Notes: generated from the letters alone by a model not told the origin. 64,000 nt of DNA from Planctomycetaceae bacterium (GCA_039680605.1 JBDKTA010000008.1:97545-161544); one strand, 5' to 3'; positions 1-9,088 are shown, counted from the first letter of the stretch. Numbers and translations: made by a program.

Positions 1-22
1 CATTGCGATTGGCCGCTTTCAT
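1..22 (-). CDS. Start of a truncated downstream gene, unknown
   Basis: An ATG on the minus strand at 22-20 overlaps the TGA of the NADAR gene by one base (TGATG) and follows a strong GGAGG ribosome-binding site at 27-34. Only seven codons (MKAANRN) lie in the window, so the product cannot be named. The coupling suggests it is the next gene of the nrtR-pncA-NADAR operon. Confidence 0.5.
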
Positions 23-495
23 CAGGGCACCTCCGTCGCATCGACGCCACATGTACCCGCGCGCCGCAGTTCGTCGCGCACCTGCATCAGCAGCTCACCC
101 AGGCGGTTGCGCCCGCTGCCGTCGCCGCCATCGCCCCAGTAACGATCCTTCTTAGCACGCTCGACGATCCGTGCCTCACCCGTCGCTAACAGCATCTCGC
201 GCAGGTCGGGGTGCTGGGAGAACTTTGCCCGCAGGGCCGCCAGCATTACGGCGTCCTTGACCTGCTCCCAGTCCGGTCTGATTGGGACACGGCGGCTGCG
301 GCCCAGACGCGCGGCAATCATCGGCGAGGGCGTCTGGCGTATCCTCACGGCATGCTCGGTACGTGGGAACTTTTGAGCCTGAAAGTAATGCTCGCTTGTT
401 GGCCATATCTGCCCGTCCAGTTCGATTGGGTATGCGGCGAAGTTCGACAAATACCCGTTCTCGCTCTTGGTGCTGTAGAAGATGATTTCGTTCAC
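22..495 (-). CDS. NADAR / YbiA-like domain protein
   Basis: A 157-residue protein that is almost entirely one NADAR (YbiA-like) domain. Visible family features are the N-terminal IIFYSTKSENGYLSNFA segment, the WPTSEHYFQAQKF block and the late YWGDGGDGSGRNRLGELL block. NADAR proteins are known as N-glycosidases acting on ADP-ribosylated or phosphoribosylated compounds; the exact substrate here cannot be read from sequence. It starts with GTG at 495, two bases after the nicotinamidase stop, and is co-oriented with nrtR and pncA. That places it in an NAD salvage operon and suggests it recycles or detoxifies ADP-ribose-type by-products. Length is normal for the family. Confidence 0.85.
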   Translation of the reverse strand: MNEIIFYSTKSENGYLSNFAAYPIELDGQIWPTSEHYFQAQKFPRTEHAVRIRQTPSPMIAARLGRSRRVPIRPDWEQVKDAVMLAALRAKFSQHPDLREMLLATGEARIVERAKKDRYWGDGGDGSGRNRLGELLMQVRDELRRAGTCGVDATEVP

Positions 496-497
496 GG

Positions 498-1169
498 TTA
501 CGCTGCCTTTCTGGTTTCGAGGAGGTGGCGGCTGGTCAGGATGATGGCGCCGGCGGTGGCCATTTCTTCGATGGCGCGGGCGGCGACGCCTTCTTTAACG
601 TTCACGCCGCGGCAGCCGTCGATCACCACGTGCGTGCGGTAGCCCAGGCCCAGGGCATCCAGGGCCGTGAACTTCACGCAGTAGTCCGTCGCCAGACCCA
701 TCACGAACACCTCGCCCACGCCGCGGGCGGCCAAGTACTCGCCCAGCGCCGTGGCCTTGCGGTGGGCGTTGTCGTAGAACGCGCTGTAGCTGTCGATGAG
801 CGCCTCGGTGCCCTTGCGGATGACCTTGTCGATGCCGGCCACATTCAGCCCGGCCGCCAGCTCAGCACCAGGCGTCCCCTGCACGCAGTGGTCCGGCCAG
901 AGGATCTGCTCCAGCCCGGCCAGTTCCGCCATCTCGCCGACCTTGCGGCCGTGAGTGCTTGCGAAAGAGCCATGGGCGGGCGGGTGCCAGTCCTGCGTGG
1001 CCACGACCACGTCAAACAGGTCCATCAGTCGGTTGGCCACGCCGACGACCTCGTCGCCTGCGGGCACGGGCAGCGCTCCGTCGGGGCAGAAGTCGCTCTG
1101 GATGTCCACCAGGATCAGGGCCCGTCGCGTGTTCTTCGTGTTGTTCATGTTGTTTGTAGTGTTGTTCAT
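498..1169 (-). CDS. pncA: Nicotinamidase
   Basis: Isochorismatase-fold amidase of 223 residues that converts nicotinamide to nicotinate and ammonia, the first step of the deamidating NAD salvage route. The catalytic triad is visible as D22 (LVDIQSDF), K119 (VIRKGTEAL) and C164 (GLATDYCVKF). D60, H62 and H66 in the DWHPPAHGSF segment are the likely metal ligands. The N-terminus has a repeated MNNT/MNNT stretch, giving two possible starts. I prefer the first ATG because GGAAAGGAACAGG lies just upstream. The gene follows nrtR and precedes the NADAR gene, and the pathway continues with pncB and nadE encoded nearby. Confidence 0.93.
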   Translation of the reverse strand: MNNTTNNMNNTKNTRRALILVDIQSDFCPDGALPVPAGDEVVGVANRLMDLFDVVVATQDWHPPAHGSFASTHGRKVGEMAELAGLEQILWPDHCVQGTPGAELAAGLNVAGIDKVIRKGTEALIDSYSAFYDNAHRKATALGEYLAARGVGEVFVMGLATDYCVKFTALDALGLGYRTHVVIDGCRGVNVKEGVAARAIEEMATAGAIILTSRHLLETRKAA

Positions 1170-1188
1170 GGCCTGTTCCTTTCCGGCT

Positions 1189-1209
1189 GCACGGGCGAGG
1201 GGCCCGTGC
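1189..1209. repeat. Short palindrome between nrtR and pncA
   Basis: Perfect 8-bp inverted repeat GCACGGGC / GCCCGTGC with a 5-nt loop (GAGGG). It lies in the 46-bp gap between the nrtR stop and the pncA start. There is no U-run, so it is more likely one of the palindromes scattered through this genome, or a transcript-processing hairpin, than a terminator. Confidence 0.6.
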
Positions 1210-1215
1210 CATAGG

Positions 1216-1905
1216 TCAGATCTCGAAGTTAAAGCCTTGCTTGACCAGGGCGTCGTATCGCTTCTTGTCGAAGCGGTACAACTGGGCCGCCCGGTGGGCC
1301 ACGTCGGTCTCGACCTCGTCGAGCCCCTGCAGAATCCCCATGGCCAGGATCTTCTTGCGGAAGTTGCGCTTGTCCAGGGGGCGGTCGAGCACCTTCTCGT
1401 ACATCCGCTGGAGCTGCGTCAGCGTGAACTTGCCCGGCAGCAACTCAAAGCCGATGGGCTGGTAGCGAACCTTGCCCTGCAGGCGATCATGGGCAACGTC
1501 GAGGATGCGCTGATGGTCGAACGCCAGCGTCGGCGCGTCCTCCAGGGCAAACCAGGCCGCGTTGCGGGCGTCGGAGGCGCCCTTGACGGCGAAGTCGCCC
1601 AGCTTGACCAGGGCGTAGTACGCTACCGTGACGACGCGCCCGCGGGGATCGCGGCCGACATCGCCGAAGGTGTAGAGCTGCTCGAGAAAAACGTTTGCCA
1701 CACCCGCCTCTTCCGCCAGTTCGCGTCGGGCGGCGTCCTCCAGCGACTCGTCCATCCGCACGAACCCGCCGGGCAGGGCCCATTTGCCTGCGAAGGGTTC
1801 CAGGTCGCGCTGGATCAGCAGGACCTTGAGGTCTTCGTCGTCAAGCCCGAAGACCACACAATCCACCGTCAGAGCCGGCCGCGGATATTCGTACGTGTGT
1901 GCCAT
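1216..1905 (-). CDS. nrtR: NrtR, Nudix-type transcriptional regulator of NAD metabolism
   Basis: A 229-residue two-domain protein. The N-terminal Nudix domain carries a complete Nudix box at residues 47-69 (G47, E53, R61-E62-L63, E65-E66, G68), so hydrolase activity may be retained. The C-terminal part (from about residue 150, [16 protein letters not shown] and the basic [10 protein letters not shown] segment) is the winged helix of NrtR. The family represses NAD biosynthesis genes and is released from DNA by ADP-ribose. It heads a minus-strand operon with pncA and the NADAR gene. Two GTGT-N7-ACAC sites overlap its promoter and a third overlaps the pncB promoter, consistent with autoregulation and control of salvage. 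Confidence 0.92.
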   Translation of the reverse strand: MAHTYEYPRPALTVDCVVFGLDDEDLKVLLIQRDLEPFAGKWALPGGFVRMDESLEDAARRELAEEAGVANVFLEQLYTFGDVGRDPRGRVVTVAYYALVKLGDFAVKGASDARNAAWFALEDAPTLAFDHQRILDVAHDRLQGKVRYQPIGFELLPGKFTLTQLQRMYEKVLDRPLDKRNFRKKILAMGILQGLDEVETDVAHRAAQLYRFDKKRYDALVKQGFNFEI

Positions 1906-1920
1906 GGTTCCGTTCCTTTC

Positions 1921-1935
1921 GTGTCACTTATACAC
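1921..1935. promoter_or_regulatory. Putative NrtR operator A
   Basis: GTGTCACTTATACAC, half-sites GTGT and ACAC separated by 7 nt. It covers the region just downstream of the nrtR -10 box, about where transcription should start. The half-sites and spacing match the sites at 1944-1958 and 5613-5627. Assignment to NrtR is inferred from context. Confidence 0.7.
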
Positions 1936-1937
1936 TA

Positions 1938-1966
1938 TGATTAGTGTAGGTAGGACACTATGTCAA
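1938..1966 (-). promoter_or_regulatory. nrtR operon promoter
   Basis: On the minus strand TTGACA (1966-1961), a 17-nt spacer and TAATCA (1943-1938) form a sigma-70-like promoter for nrtR-pncA-NADAR. Operator B lies in the spacer and operator A just downstream, so a bound repressor would block polymerase. Around it, TACACTA-TGAT-TAGTGTA (1931-1948) is a perfect inverted repeat made from inner half-sites. Confidence 0.65.
1944..1958. promoter_or_regulatory. Putative NrtR operator B
   Basis: GTGTAGGTAGGACAC, the second GTGT-N7-ACAC site, positioned inside the -35/-10 spacer of the nrtR promoter. Its centre is 23 bp from that of operator A, close to two helical turns, which would permit binding on nearly the same face. 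Confidence 0.7.
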
Positions 1967-2023
1967 CCAGGAAATGCAAAAATATTATCTGCGACGGCAA
2001 TGATCATTGCGGCGGCAGCATCT

Positions 2024-4093
2024 TTAAGGCATGTGGGGCATGTTGGAGGGCGAGACAGGCTGTTGCGCTGCCGAACGTCCTTGAGTGCTGAGGGAACTCG
2101 GCGCCGCCTCTGTGGTCATGACAGAAACTCGCTGCCGCAACTCGGCCAGCTCTCTTTCGAAGCCGCCGGAGAGGATGGGGAAGCGGCACCAGGTTTTGGG
2201 GTCGAGGTTTTTGTCGTCGAGATGAAAGCTGGGGGCATAGCGTTCGCGCTTCCACTGGTTGCGGCACCACAGGCGGAAGAAGCGATCGATCCACGCGGCC
2301 AACTGCCCGCGGCCGTGCTGGGGGAACTCTGCCAGCATCAATTCGAAGACCTCGACGGGGGTCTTCTTGTCGCGAATGGCGGCCCGTTCGATGGCGTCGA
2401 GCAGGTCGTAGGGCATGAGGTCGGCTTCGTCGGTCTGAGCCTGTTCGCTGGGGCGAAGCTCCGCTGTAGGCTGCTGGACATTCACCGCGTGCAACTGCGG
2501 GATCGGGCCCAGGCCGTGCGGGCCGGCGGCCTCGAGCCACCGCAGATAGCGGCGGATGAACGCCTTGTCGATCCCGGCGATGGGGGATAGCCCGCCGCAG
2601 GTGTCGCCGTCCATCGTGGCGTACCCGACGGCCGCCTCGCTGCGATTGCTCGTGGCCAGCAGCAGGGCGCTTCGCAGGTTCGCGATCATCCACACCCCCG
2701 GCGCCCGCACGCGCGCCTGGATGTTCTGCAGGGCGATGTCGTCGCTCTGCCAGGCGAGCCTGCGGCCCAGAGCGCCCTCGACGGCCGCCACGTAGCCTTT
2801 GAAGAACGGATCGACGTCCAGCTCGATGAACTCTGCCCCGACGGCCTCGGCGACCTGGCGGGCGGCGCTGCGCGTGGTGTCGGAGCTGTTGGCTGTGGAC
2901 TGGTAGACGCATGTCAGCAGTGCCCGCACGATCTGCTGCTCGCTGCTGCCTTGGAGGCCGAAATACCCCAGCCGCTTCTTGAATGCTTCCACGCCGAGGG
3001 CGGCACACGCTCTGCGGACCATCATCGCGACCAGGCACGTCACCAGTGACGAGTCCGCACCGCCGCTGAGCGACACGACGAATCCGCGCGAGCGGCTCTT
3101 GCGCAGATAGTCGAACAGCCCCAATGTCATCGCCCGCGTGAACTCTTCTTCCTGCACGCTGGGCCCGTACTCCCAGCCGGGCTGATCGGCCGCGGGGCGG
3201 CAGAGCGGCCCGGCGGCGTAGTCGAAGGGCGCGCGGATGCACGCGCCGTCGCCGGCGGCCGGCGTGAAGCTGCCTGTACGCGACTGCGCCAGGCGCGTGG
3301 CGTCGATATCCACCACGGCCGAGGTCACGGCGAAGCTCTCGAAGCCAAAGCGCGGCCCCGCGGCGGCCATCGCGCCGCCGGTGGCGATCAGGGCCCCGCC
3401 GTCGTAGATGGCGCGCCCGGCCTCGTTGCCCAGCAGGTTGCTGTAGACGTATGTGCAGCCGAACGCGCGGCTGCCCTCGAGCACGAAGCGCTTGCGCACG
3501 GCGATCTTCCCGAAGGCGAAGTGGCTGGCTGAGGGGTTCAGGATGATGTCGACGCCATGCTGGGCAAGATCGCCGCCGGGCCGCTTGGCCACCCAGGCAT
3601 CTTCGCAGATCTCAAACCCGATCCGCACGCCGCCGATATCAAAGAACAAATCGCCCATGCGGTAAGTGCGGCCGTCGAGCTCCACCTCGGCGGCCACGCC
3701 GGCCGGCCAGGGCTTGAACCATCGCGGCTCGTAGTGCAGCCCCTCGCCGGCCAGATGCTGCTTGGCGACAAAGCCCAGGACGTTGCCGTCGGCCACGAGA
3801 CAGGCTGTATTGAACAAGGCATTGTGATACAGCACCGGCAGGCCCAGTGAGACGATGATGCCGCGCGTGGCGGGCAATATCTCCTGCAGCACTTGGCGGG
3901 CCATCCGCCGCAGCCCCGGCGAGGCGAACGCGTCCTCGCAGCCATAACCGCAGAGGCACATCTCCGGCAGACAGAGGATCTGCGCCCCGTCAGCCCTGGC
4001 GGCCTCGATCGCCCCGAGAATAGCCGCCTTATTGCCGTCCCAATCCAGCGGCGTAGTGTTGACGATCCCGGCGGCGACCTTGATGAGTTTCAT
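2024..4093 (-). CDS. nadE: Glutamine-dependent NAD+ synthetase
   Basis: Two-domain NAD synthetase of 689 residues that amidates nicotinate adenine dinucleotide to NAD with ammonia from glutamine. The N-terminal nitrilase-like glutaminase domain shows the triad E44 (LPEMCLCGYG), K111 (FVAKQHL) and C163 (FEICEDAW). The C-terminal synthetase has the ATP-pyrophosphatase loop SGGADSS at 343-349. The last 40 or so residues are low-complexity and look like a read-through tail beyond the usual family end. It lies 20 bp downstream of pncB and is probably co-transcribed with it from the operator-controlled promoter at 5619-5647. Confidence 0.95.
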   Translation of the reverse strand: MKLIKVAAGIVNTTPLDWDGNKAAILGAIEAARADGAQILCLPEMCLCGYGCEDAFASPGLRRMARQVLQEILPATRGIIVSLGLPVLYHNALFNTACLVADGNVLGFVAKQHLAGEGLHYEPRWFKPWPAGVAAEVELDGRTYRMGDLFFDIGGVRIGFEICEDAWVAKRPGGDLAQHGVDIILNPSASHFAFGKIAVRKRFVLEGSRAFGCTYVYSNLLGNEAGRAIYDGGALIATGGAMAAAGPRFGFESFAVTSAVVDIDATRLAQSRTGSFTPAAGDGACIRAPFDYAAGPLCRPAADQPGWEYGPSVQEEEFTRAMTLGLFDYLRKSRSRGFVVSLSGGADSSLVTCLVAMMVRRACAALGVEAFKKRLGYFGLQGSSEQQIVRALLTCVYQSTANSSDTTRSAARQVAEAVGAEFIELDVDPFFKGYVAAVEGALGRRLAWQSDDIALQNIQARVRAPGVWMIANLRSALLLATSNRSEAAVGYATMDGDTCGGLSPIAGIDKAFIRRYLRWLEAAGPHGLGPIPQLHAVNVQQPTAELRPSEQAQTDEADLMPYDLLDAIERAAIRDKKTPVEVFELMLAEFPQHGRGQLAAWIDRFFRLWCRNQWKRERYAPSFHLDDKNLDPKTWCRFPILSGGFERELAELRQRVSVMTTEAAPSSLSTQGRSAAQQPVSPSNMPHMP

Positions 4094-4113
4094 GATTTCT
4101 TCCCGGCGAGATT

Positions 4114-5589
4114 CTAAGCGTTCAGGCCCCGTGCCGCGAGAATCAACCGCGTCTTGAGGTCGTGCAGGTTCTTCTCAAGACCGGCCGGGTATTCGTGCGG
4201 ATTGAGGAATCGCTTGATGCCTTCGTGCAGGGCGGCAAGTTGCTCCTGCGTGCGGCTACGGACGTCGGCCAGGGCGGGCAGGTCATAGACGCATCGGCCG
4301 CCGCGAAAGACCGGCACCAGCAGGTCCTGCCATGGCGTATCTTGCGGGACGATCTTCTGCCGCGTGGGATCCTTCACGTCGACAATGGTGGTCTGGCCCT
4401 GCGGCAGACCCGTCAGTTCATCGAAGATCATGTCGGCCAGGAACTGCCCGTCATGGCGGAAGCGGCGCACCTGCAGCATGCCGGGCGTTGAAGTCTTGAT
4501 GACCTGCTCGGAGAGCTTGACCTTGTGCTGCCACGGCTGGCCGGGGCGTTGGATAGCGGATAGCTTGTACACGCCGCCAAGGGCCGGCTCGTCGAAGGCC
4601 GTCGCCAGGCGCGTGCCGACCGCCCAGACCGAAATCTTGGCGTCCTGCTGCTTGAGGCTGGCGATGATGTGTTCGTCCAGATCGTTGCTGGCGACGATGA
4701 AGGCGCTGCCGAAGCCGGCCGCGTCAAGCATCTTGCGGGCCTCGATGCTCAGGTACGCCAGGTCGCCGCTGTCCAGGCGGATGCCCAGCATCTCCCCGCC
4801 GCGCTGCCGCAGCCGCCGACCGGCCTCGATGGCCTTGCGCACGCCTTCCAGCGTGTCATAGGTGTCGACCAGAAAGATGCAGTTGTTGGGCATGGCCTGG
4901 GCATAGGCGTCGAAGGCCTCCAGTTCATCGTCGAAGCACATCACCCAGCTATGGGCGTGCGTGCCCTTGACGGGCATGCCGTACATCCGCCCGGCCAGCA
5001 CGTTGGAGGTGGCGCTGCACCCGCCGACGTAGGCAGCTCGGCTGGCGGCCAGCGAGCCGTCGATCCCCTGAGCCCGCCGCAGGCCGAACTCCAGCACCGG
5101 CTCGCCCCGGGCGGCCTGGCAGATTCGCGCGGCCTTAGTGGCCACCAGCGTCTGGAAGTTGATCAGGTTCAGCAGCGGCGTCTCCAGCAGTTGGCACTGA
5201 AGCAGCGGGCCTCGCACCCGCACCAGCGGCTCGTGCGGGAAGACGGCTGTGCCCTCGGGCACGGCGTCAACGTCGCATGAGAACTCAATGGCGGCCAGGT
5301 AGTCCAGGAACGCCGGCTCAAAGAGCCCCTTGGCGTCGCTGCCCTTCAGAGTGCCCAGATACGCCAGATCGTCGCCATCGTAGCGGAAGGCCTTGAGGAA
5401 GTGGACGACGCTCTCCAGGCCGTTGACGATCGTGTAGCCGCCCTTGAACGGGTGCTTGCGAAACACCAGATGGAAGACGGCCTGGTCGTCGGTGTGGCCC
5501 AACTTCCAGTATCCATACGCCATCGTGAGCTGATACAGGTCCGTCAGCAGCGCCAAGGAGGGCTTGTAGATTGTCGTCGCGGCGTTCAT
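4114..5589 (-). CDS. pncB: Nicotinate phosphoribosyltransferase
   Basis: A 491-residue enzyme that joins nicotinate with PRPP to form nicotinate mononucleotide. Family signatures include the N-terminal [18 protein letters not shown], the [15 protein letters not shown] segment that carries the active-site His, and the [11 protein letters not shown] block. It is first in a minus-strand pncB-nadE unit. With pncA it gives the complete nicotinamide to nicotinate to NaMN limb, and nadE closes the pathway. The adenylyltransferase nadD is not in the window. The promoter overlaps a GTGT-N7-ACAC site, so it is a likely NrtR target. Confidence 0.95.
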   Translation of the reverse strand: MNAATTIYKPSLALLTDLYQLTMAYGYWKLGHTDDQAVFHLVFRKHPFKGGYTIVNGLESVVHFLKAFRYDGDDLAYLGTLKGSDAKGLFEPAFLDYLAAIEFSCDVDAVPEGTAVFPHEPLVRVRGPLLQCQLLETPLLNLINFQTLVATKAARICQAARGEPVLEFGLRRAQGIDGSLAASRAAYVGGCSATSNVLAGRMYGMPVKGTHAHSWVMCFDDELEAFDAYAQAMPNNCIFLVDTYDTLEGVRKAIEAGRRLRQRGGEMLGIRLDSGDLAYLSIEARKMLDAAGFGSAFIVASNDLDEHIIASLKQQDAKISVWAVGTRLATAFDEPALGGVYKLSAIQRPGQPWQHKVKLSEQVIKTSTPGMLQVRRFRHDGQFLADMIFDELTGLPQGQTTIVDVKDPTRQKIVPQDTPWQDLLVPVFRGGRCVYDLPALADVRSRTQEQLAALHEGIKRFLNPHEYPAGLEKNLHDLKTRLILAARGLNA

Positions 5590-5612
5590 GGGATCATTCC
5601 TTTAATGCCTTC

Positions 5613-5627
5613 GTGTTAATAATACAC
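5613..5627. promoter_or_regulatory. Putative NrtR operator C, at pncB
   Basis: GTGTTAATAATACAC, the same GTGT-N7-ACAC arrangement as the two sites at nrtR. It covers the whole -10 hexamer of the pncB promoter, a classic repressor position. Confidence 0.72.
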
Positions 5628-5647
5628 TTAGTTTTCCGTCGCGTCAA
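5619..5647 (-). promoter_or_regulatory. pncB-nadE promoter
   Basis: Minus-strand TTGACG (5647-5642), a 17-nt spacer and TATTAT (5624-5619), close to the sigma-70 consensus. The start codon of pncB is about 30 bp downstream of the -10 box. Confidence 0.7.
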
Positions 5648-6032
5648 GCTGGAACGCGGAAATATGAAGATGAGGCTGGGGCATCAAGACACCCGTCGGG
5701 TGCCGAGGACTTCGCCGAGAGAGGCCGCTCAGGTCGCCACGGAATGTCTACCCGGCGGAGATTGTTCGCACCATCGCCACGATTCCTGCTTCTTACGTCG
5801 AATTATCGGAGTCGCTGCATATCTGAATTAGCCACGGGTCGACTATGAACTCCGACACTCCAGCCGCGTGACAAACGGTCTGCTGACGGCAATCGCCGAC
5901 AGGCCTCGCGACTATGCCGTACATCAATCCGACGGATCCGGCAATGAGAGTGGTCATGGCGACCCACGAGAAACAGAACCGTCTCGCCCATGCCACCCGT
6001 ATCGCCGTGCAGTGCGTAAGAACCCTGAGATC
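5648..6032. other. Gene-poor stretch with repeat fragments
   Basis: No convincing gene. A 67-codon minus-strand reading frame (5996-5793) has one hydrophobic segment, but its first codons lie in a copy of the GTGGCATGGGCGAGA palindrome arm seen again near 35774, so I do not call it. No promoter or RNA structure stood out. Confidence 0.4.
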
Positions 6033-7199
6033 CTACCGCGCCCTGAAGTCGACGTTGGGGCCGTATCCGTTCTTGGGATCGACGACCGGATCGATAAACG
6101 GGTTGTGCTTGGCCAGGGTGGTCTTGACGAAGGTGTCGAAGCCCTTCTGCTGGCTCAGCCACACCATGGCGTCCTGGGACGGACCGCCGTTGGTCATGGG
6201 CAGATTCGCGATGGTCTTGAGTTTCTCAAGCATGGCGGTGCGCTTGGCGGCGTCAGTTTCTTTCCTGGCCAGCTCAATGTACCGGGTCAGGCAATTCAGC
6301 TTGGCGTGCCAGTAATGCAGCGGCTCCTTCAACAGGGCCAGCAGGGCGTCAGGCTTGTCGCCGGCGTCGGCGACCTTCTTGTCGAAGGCGTCGTACTTGG
6401 CCTGTTTGTCCAGGATCTTGGTCTTGAGCCATTCCATGATGGGCTTGTCGCAAGTGTGCGGAAAGTCGCCGTAGCCCGAGACCTCGTCGAAAAACGTGCT
6501 GTCGCCGCCGGCGGCTTTGACCGCCTCGTGCGACTTCAACTGGATGGCCCTGGCGCCGCCGGAGTTTCCGCCGACGAAGAACACCGGACGACCGCGAAGT
6601 TTCTCGGCCGTGACGGTGATGTGCTTGTTGTTGTTGCCTTCGATGAAGATGAATCCGTCCCAGGGGTCCATGAACCCGCGGGTGTAGAACTGGTCGGCGA
6701 AGTTGGTGTTCATGCCCCAGCTTCCCGAGGAGATTCCGGCCAGGACCACGGCGCCGTACTTGACGGGCGTGGCGGCGGCGAGAATCCGCAGCATCTGGGC
6801 GGCGTTTCGCGGGCCCGAGTCGAGGCGGGAGGTGTATTCGGCCAGCAGGATGATGAAGTCCTTGTTGCCGGTGATGCTGGTCCAGCGTCCGATGAACTTG
6901 CGCTGGTCGACGCCGCCGCCGAGGTGTACCACGACGGGATGAGCTTTCTTGGGATCGTAGTTCTCCGGCAGGTGGACGGACATCATGACCACCGAGGGAC
7001 GGCTCCGGGTGCGGTGCGTGCTCTTGCCCAGGATCGGAACGGGCAGATGAAAGGTCGCGTTAGGCTTGAGCTGGTCTTCTTTGATGAGCTTGACGTCTTC
7101 GACGATGATCGGGCAGCAGTGCGGTCCCGCAGCGGCAGCGCCCGCCAGAGTCAGCAGCACAAGGCCACTCACGCAGCAGAGGATCATTTGTTTTGCCAT
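6033..7199 (-). CDS. Secreted alpha/beta-hydrolase-fold protein
   Basis: About 388 residues. The start is placed at ATG 7199 (MAKQMILCC), not the upstream TTG, because AAAGGGA lies 8 nt before it and a clean signal peptide follows (cleavage probably after LTLAGAAAAG). The mature part resembles esterase/dienelactone-hydrolase-like proteins: a strand and glycine-rich turn (PVVVHLGGGVDQ) form the oxyanion region, and VVLAGISSGSWG carries a nucleophile-elbow motif G-I-S-S-G. The substrate is unknown; a polysaccharide or ester role in the periplasm is a guess. It stands alone between pncB and the menaquinone pair. Confidence 0.7.
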   Translation of the reverse strand: MAKQMILCCVSGLVLLTLAGAAAAGPHCCPIIVEDVKLIKEDQLKPNATFHLPVPILGKSTHRTRSRPSVVMMSVHLPENYDPKKAHPVVVHLGGGVDQRKFIGRWTSITGNKDFIILLAEYTSRLDSGPRNAAQMLRILAAATPVKYGAVVLAGISSGSWGMNTNFADQFYTRGFMDPWDGFIFIEGNNNKHITVTAEKLRGRPVFFVGGNSGGARAIQLKSHEAVKAAGGDSTFFDEVSGYGDFPHTCDKPIMEWLKTKILDKQAKYDAFDKKVADAGDKPDALLALLKEPLHYWHAKLNCLTRYIELARKETDAAKRTAMLEKLKTIANLPMTNGGPSQDAMVWLSQQKGFDTFVKTTLAKHNPFIDPVVDPKNGYGPNVDFRAR

Positions 7200-7306
7200 G
7201 TTGTCACATCCCTTTCGCAAGAGTAGAGGGTTGCCCAGTGTTTGAAACGCCCGTTGTCACCGGGGCGACCGCGAATTCTGGGGCGCAAGGTGGAAAAGGT
7301 CAACCT

Positions 7307-9088
7307 TTATGTTGAGAGCCTGATGCCGTAGCGGTCCCAGTTCCTCTCGACGCGATGGAAAAGATCGCTGTCGAAGGCGACGCTTTGGCGGTAACCGCTC
7401 TTCCACGTCGCGTCGATGCAGATGGGGCATCGAAGGATCATGCGATTGCCGGCGGCGTCGCGACCCGCCGGGTGCAGGTCCACCAGCGGGTCGAAACGCG
7501 TGAACCAACCCCAGAGGATCAGCCTCGGGTCGTCCAACGGCACGTCCGGCCAGACCAGCACGTGCAAGAGATACTCCCGCGTGAGCGGATGGGCCGCCAG
7601 CGCCTCGCGCACGGCGGTTCTGTCGCCGGCGCGATCGATCTGGGCGACGAGCACGGCAGGGCCCAGGCGGGTCATCGCCAGGATATCCTTATGCACCGCA
7701 CCCGGCAGCGGCGGCTCGGGCGGCGGCGGTTTCCGACGCGACCGGGCGGCGTCTCGCGTGGCCAGCAGGATCAGGCGGCTGCCCGTATTCATTGCCGGGC
7801 CGGTGAAATCCAGCGTGTCCTGGGCCGTCGGGGCCAGCAGGTGCAGGCCCTGGGCGGTATCGAGATTCTCCCACAGGGCGGCGCTGACCTGGGCGAAATC
7901 GTGCGTGTCGACATCCTCGTCGACGACGATCAGAACCTTCGTCAGCGACAACTGACCGCTGCCCAGCAGGCCCAGGGCGTGTTTGAGAGCCTCGTGGGCG
8001 TAGCGCTGCCTGACGGCCGCGACGGCGAGGGGATGGAAACCGGTCTCGGGATACGCCCAAACGCTCGCGACGCCCGGAAACGCCATCGTCAGCAGCGGGG
8101 CCATCATTTCCTGCAGCGCCTGGCCGATGTAGTAGTCTTCCTGTGGCGGTTTGCCGACGACCGTGGCTGGAAGGATCGCGTCCTTTCGCGCCAGCACGCG
8201 GTGGACGCGAAAGACCGGAAAGTCCGCGCTGTGGGAATAGTGTCCGAGGTGGTCGCCGAAAGGCCCTTCGCGGGCAACGTCGCCGGCGCTGACGGCGCCT
8301 TCGAGCACGAACTCCGCCGCGGCGGGCACGCGATGCCCCGTCGAGCGGCGATGGATCACATCGAGCGGGCGGCCCATGATCAGCGCCGCCAGCAACCGCT
8401 CGTCGAGCCCCTCGGGCAACGGGGCGATGGCCGCCAGCGTCAGGGCCGGCGGGCCGCCCAGGATCACGCTCACCGGCAGCGGCGCCCCCATCTGGCAGGC
8501 TTTGCGGAAGTGGAAGGCGCCGCCTTTTTCGATCTGCCAGTGCATGCCCGTGGCGGCGGAGCCCAGTCGCTGCAGGCGGTAGATGCCCAGGTTTCCCGCG
8601 CCGCTGACCGGGTCGACGGTATGCACCAGCGGCAACGTGAAGAAGGCCCCGCCGTCCAGCGGCCAGCACTTCAGGCACGGCAGGCGGTCCAGGTGCGGCG
8701 GGTCGAAACATTCCTGCAGGACCGGACCGGTGCGGACGCTCTTCATGCGGGCGCGCAGGAGGCGGCGGATGGGTCCGCGCGCCGACCAGACCGCCGCGGC
8801 CGTTGGCGGCACGAGACGCTGCGCCAGGCGGACAAGGCTCTGGCCGATCTCGCCCGGCTCGCACCCGAAGGCTTCTTTCACCCGCTGCGGCGTGCCGAAG
8901 AGATTGCTCACCAGCCGGTACGGCGAGCCTTTGACGCGCTCGAACAGCAGCGCCGGCCCGCCCTGGGCCTGCACGCGGTGCTGGATGATCGTGACCTCTT
9001 GGTCGGGGTCGACCTCGGCCGCCACTCGCACGAGTTGTCCCCGAGACTCCAGGAGGTTGATGAACGCTCGCAAGTCGGTGAGGCTCAC
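7307..9088 (-). CDS. mqnL: UbiD-family decarboxylase, probable menaquinone (futalosine) branch enzyme
   Basis: UbiD-type decarboxylase of about 593 residues, a prenylated-FMN enzyme family. Recognisable blocks are NLGIYRLQRLGSAATGMHW, which carries substrate/cofactor residues, and REGPFGDHLGHYS with the conserved E-G-P-F-G-D. Its GTG start at 9088 overlaps the mqnD stop by four bases (GTGA), so the two are translationally coupled. In the futalosine pathway a UbiD homologue (MqnL) decarboxylates the prenylated naphthoate made after MqnD; the coupling makes that role likely. A ubiquinone-type UbiD is the alternative. The UbiX-like flavin prenyltransferase it would need is not in the window. Confidence 0.75.
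   Translation of the reverse strand: MSLTDLRAFINLLESRGQLVRVAAEVDPDQEVTIIQHRVQAQGGPALLFERVKGSPYRLVSNLFGTPQRVKEAFGCEPGEIGQSLVRLAQRLVPPTAAAVWSARGPIRRLLRARMKSVRTGPVLQECFDPPHLDRLPCLKCWPLDGGAFFTLPLVHTVDPVSGAGNLGIYRLQRLGSAATGMHWQIEKGGAFHFRKACQMGAPLPVSVILGGPPALTLAAIAPLPEGLDERLLAALIMGRPLDVIHRRSTGHRVPAAAEFVLEGAVSAGDVAREGPFGDHLGHYSHSADFPVFRVHRVLARKDAILPATVVGKPPQEDYYIGQALQEMMAPLLTMAFPGVASVWAYPETGFHPLAVAAVRQRYAHEALKHALGLLGSGQLSLTKVLIVVDEDVDTHDFAQVSAALWENLDTAQGLHLLAPTAQDTLDFTGPAMNTGSRLILLATRDAARSRRKPPPPEPPLPGAVHKDILAMTRLGPAVLVAQIDRAGDRTAVREALAAHPLTREYLLHVLVWPDVPLDDPRLILWGWFTRFDPLVDLHPAGRDAAGNRMILRCPICIDATWKSGYRQSVAFDSDLFHRVERNWDRYGIRLST

Noticed and set aside
2004..3242. A 412-codon frame overlapping nadE on the same strand
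   Set aside because: It lies out of frame inside the well-supported nadE and is Arg-rich without motifs.
5793..5996. Small minus-strand frame with one hydrophobic segment
   Set aside because: It begins inside a palindromic repeat arm, has no good ribosome-binding site and no recognisable family.
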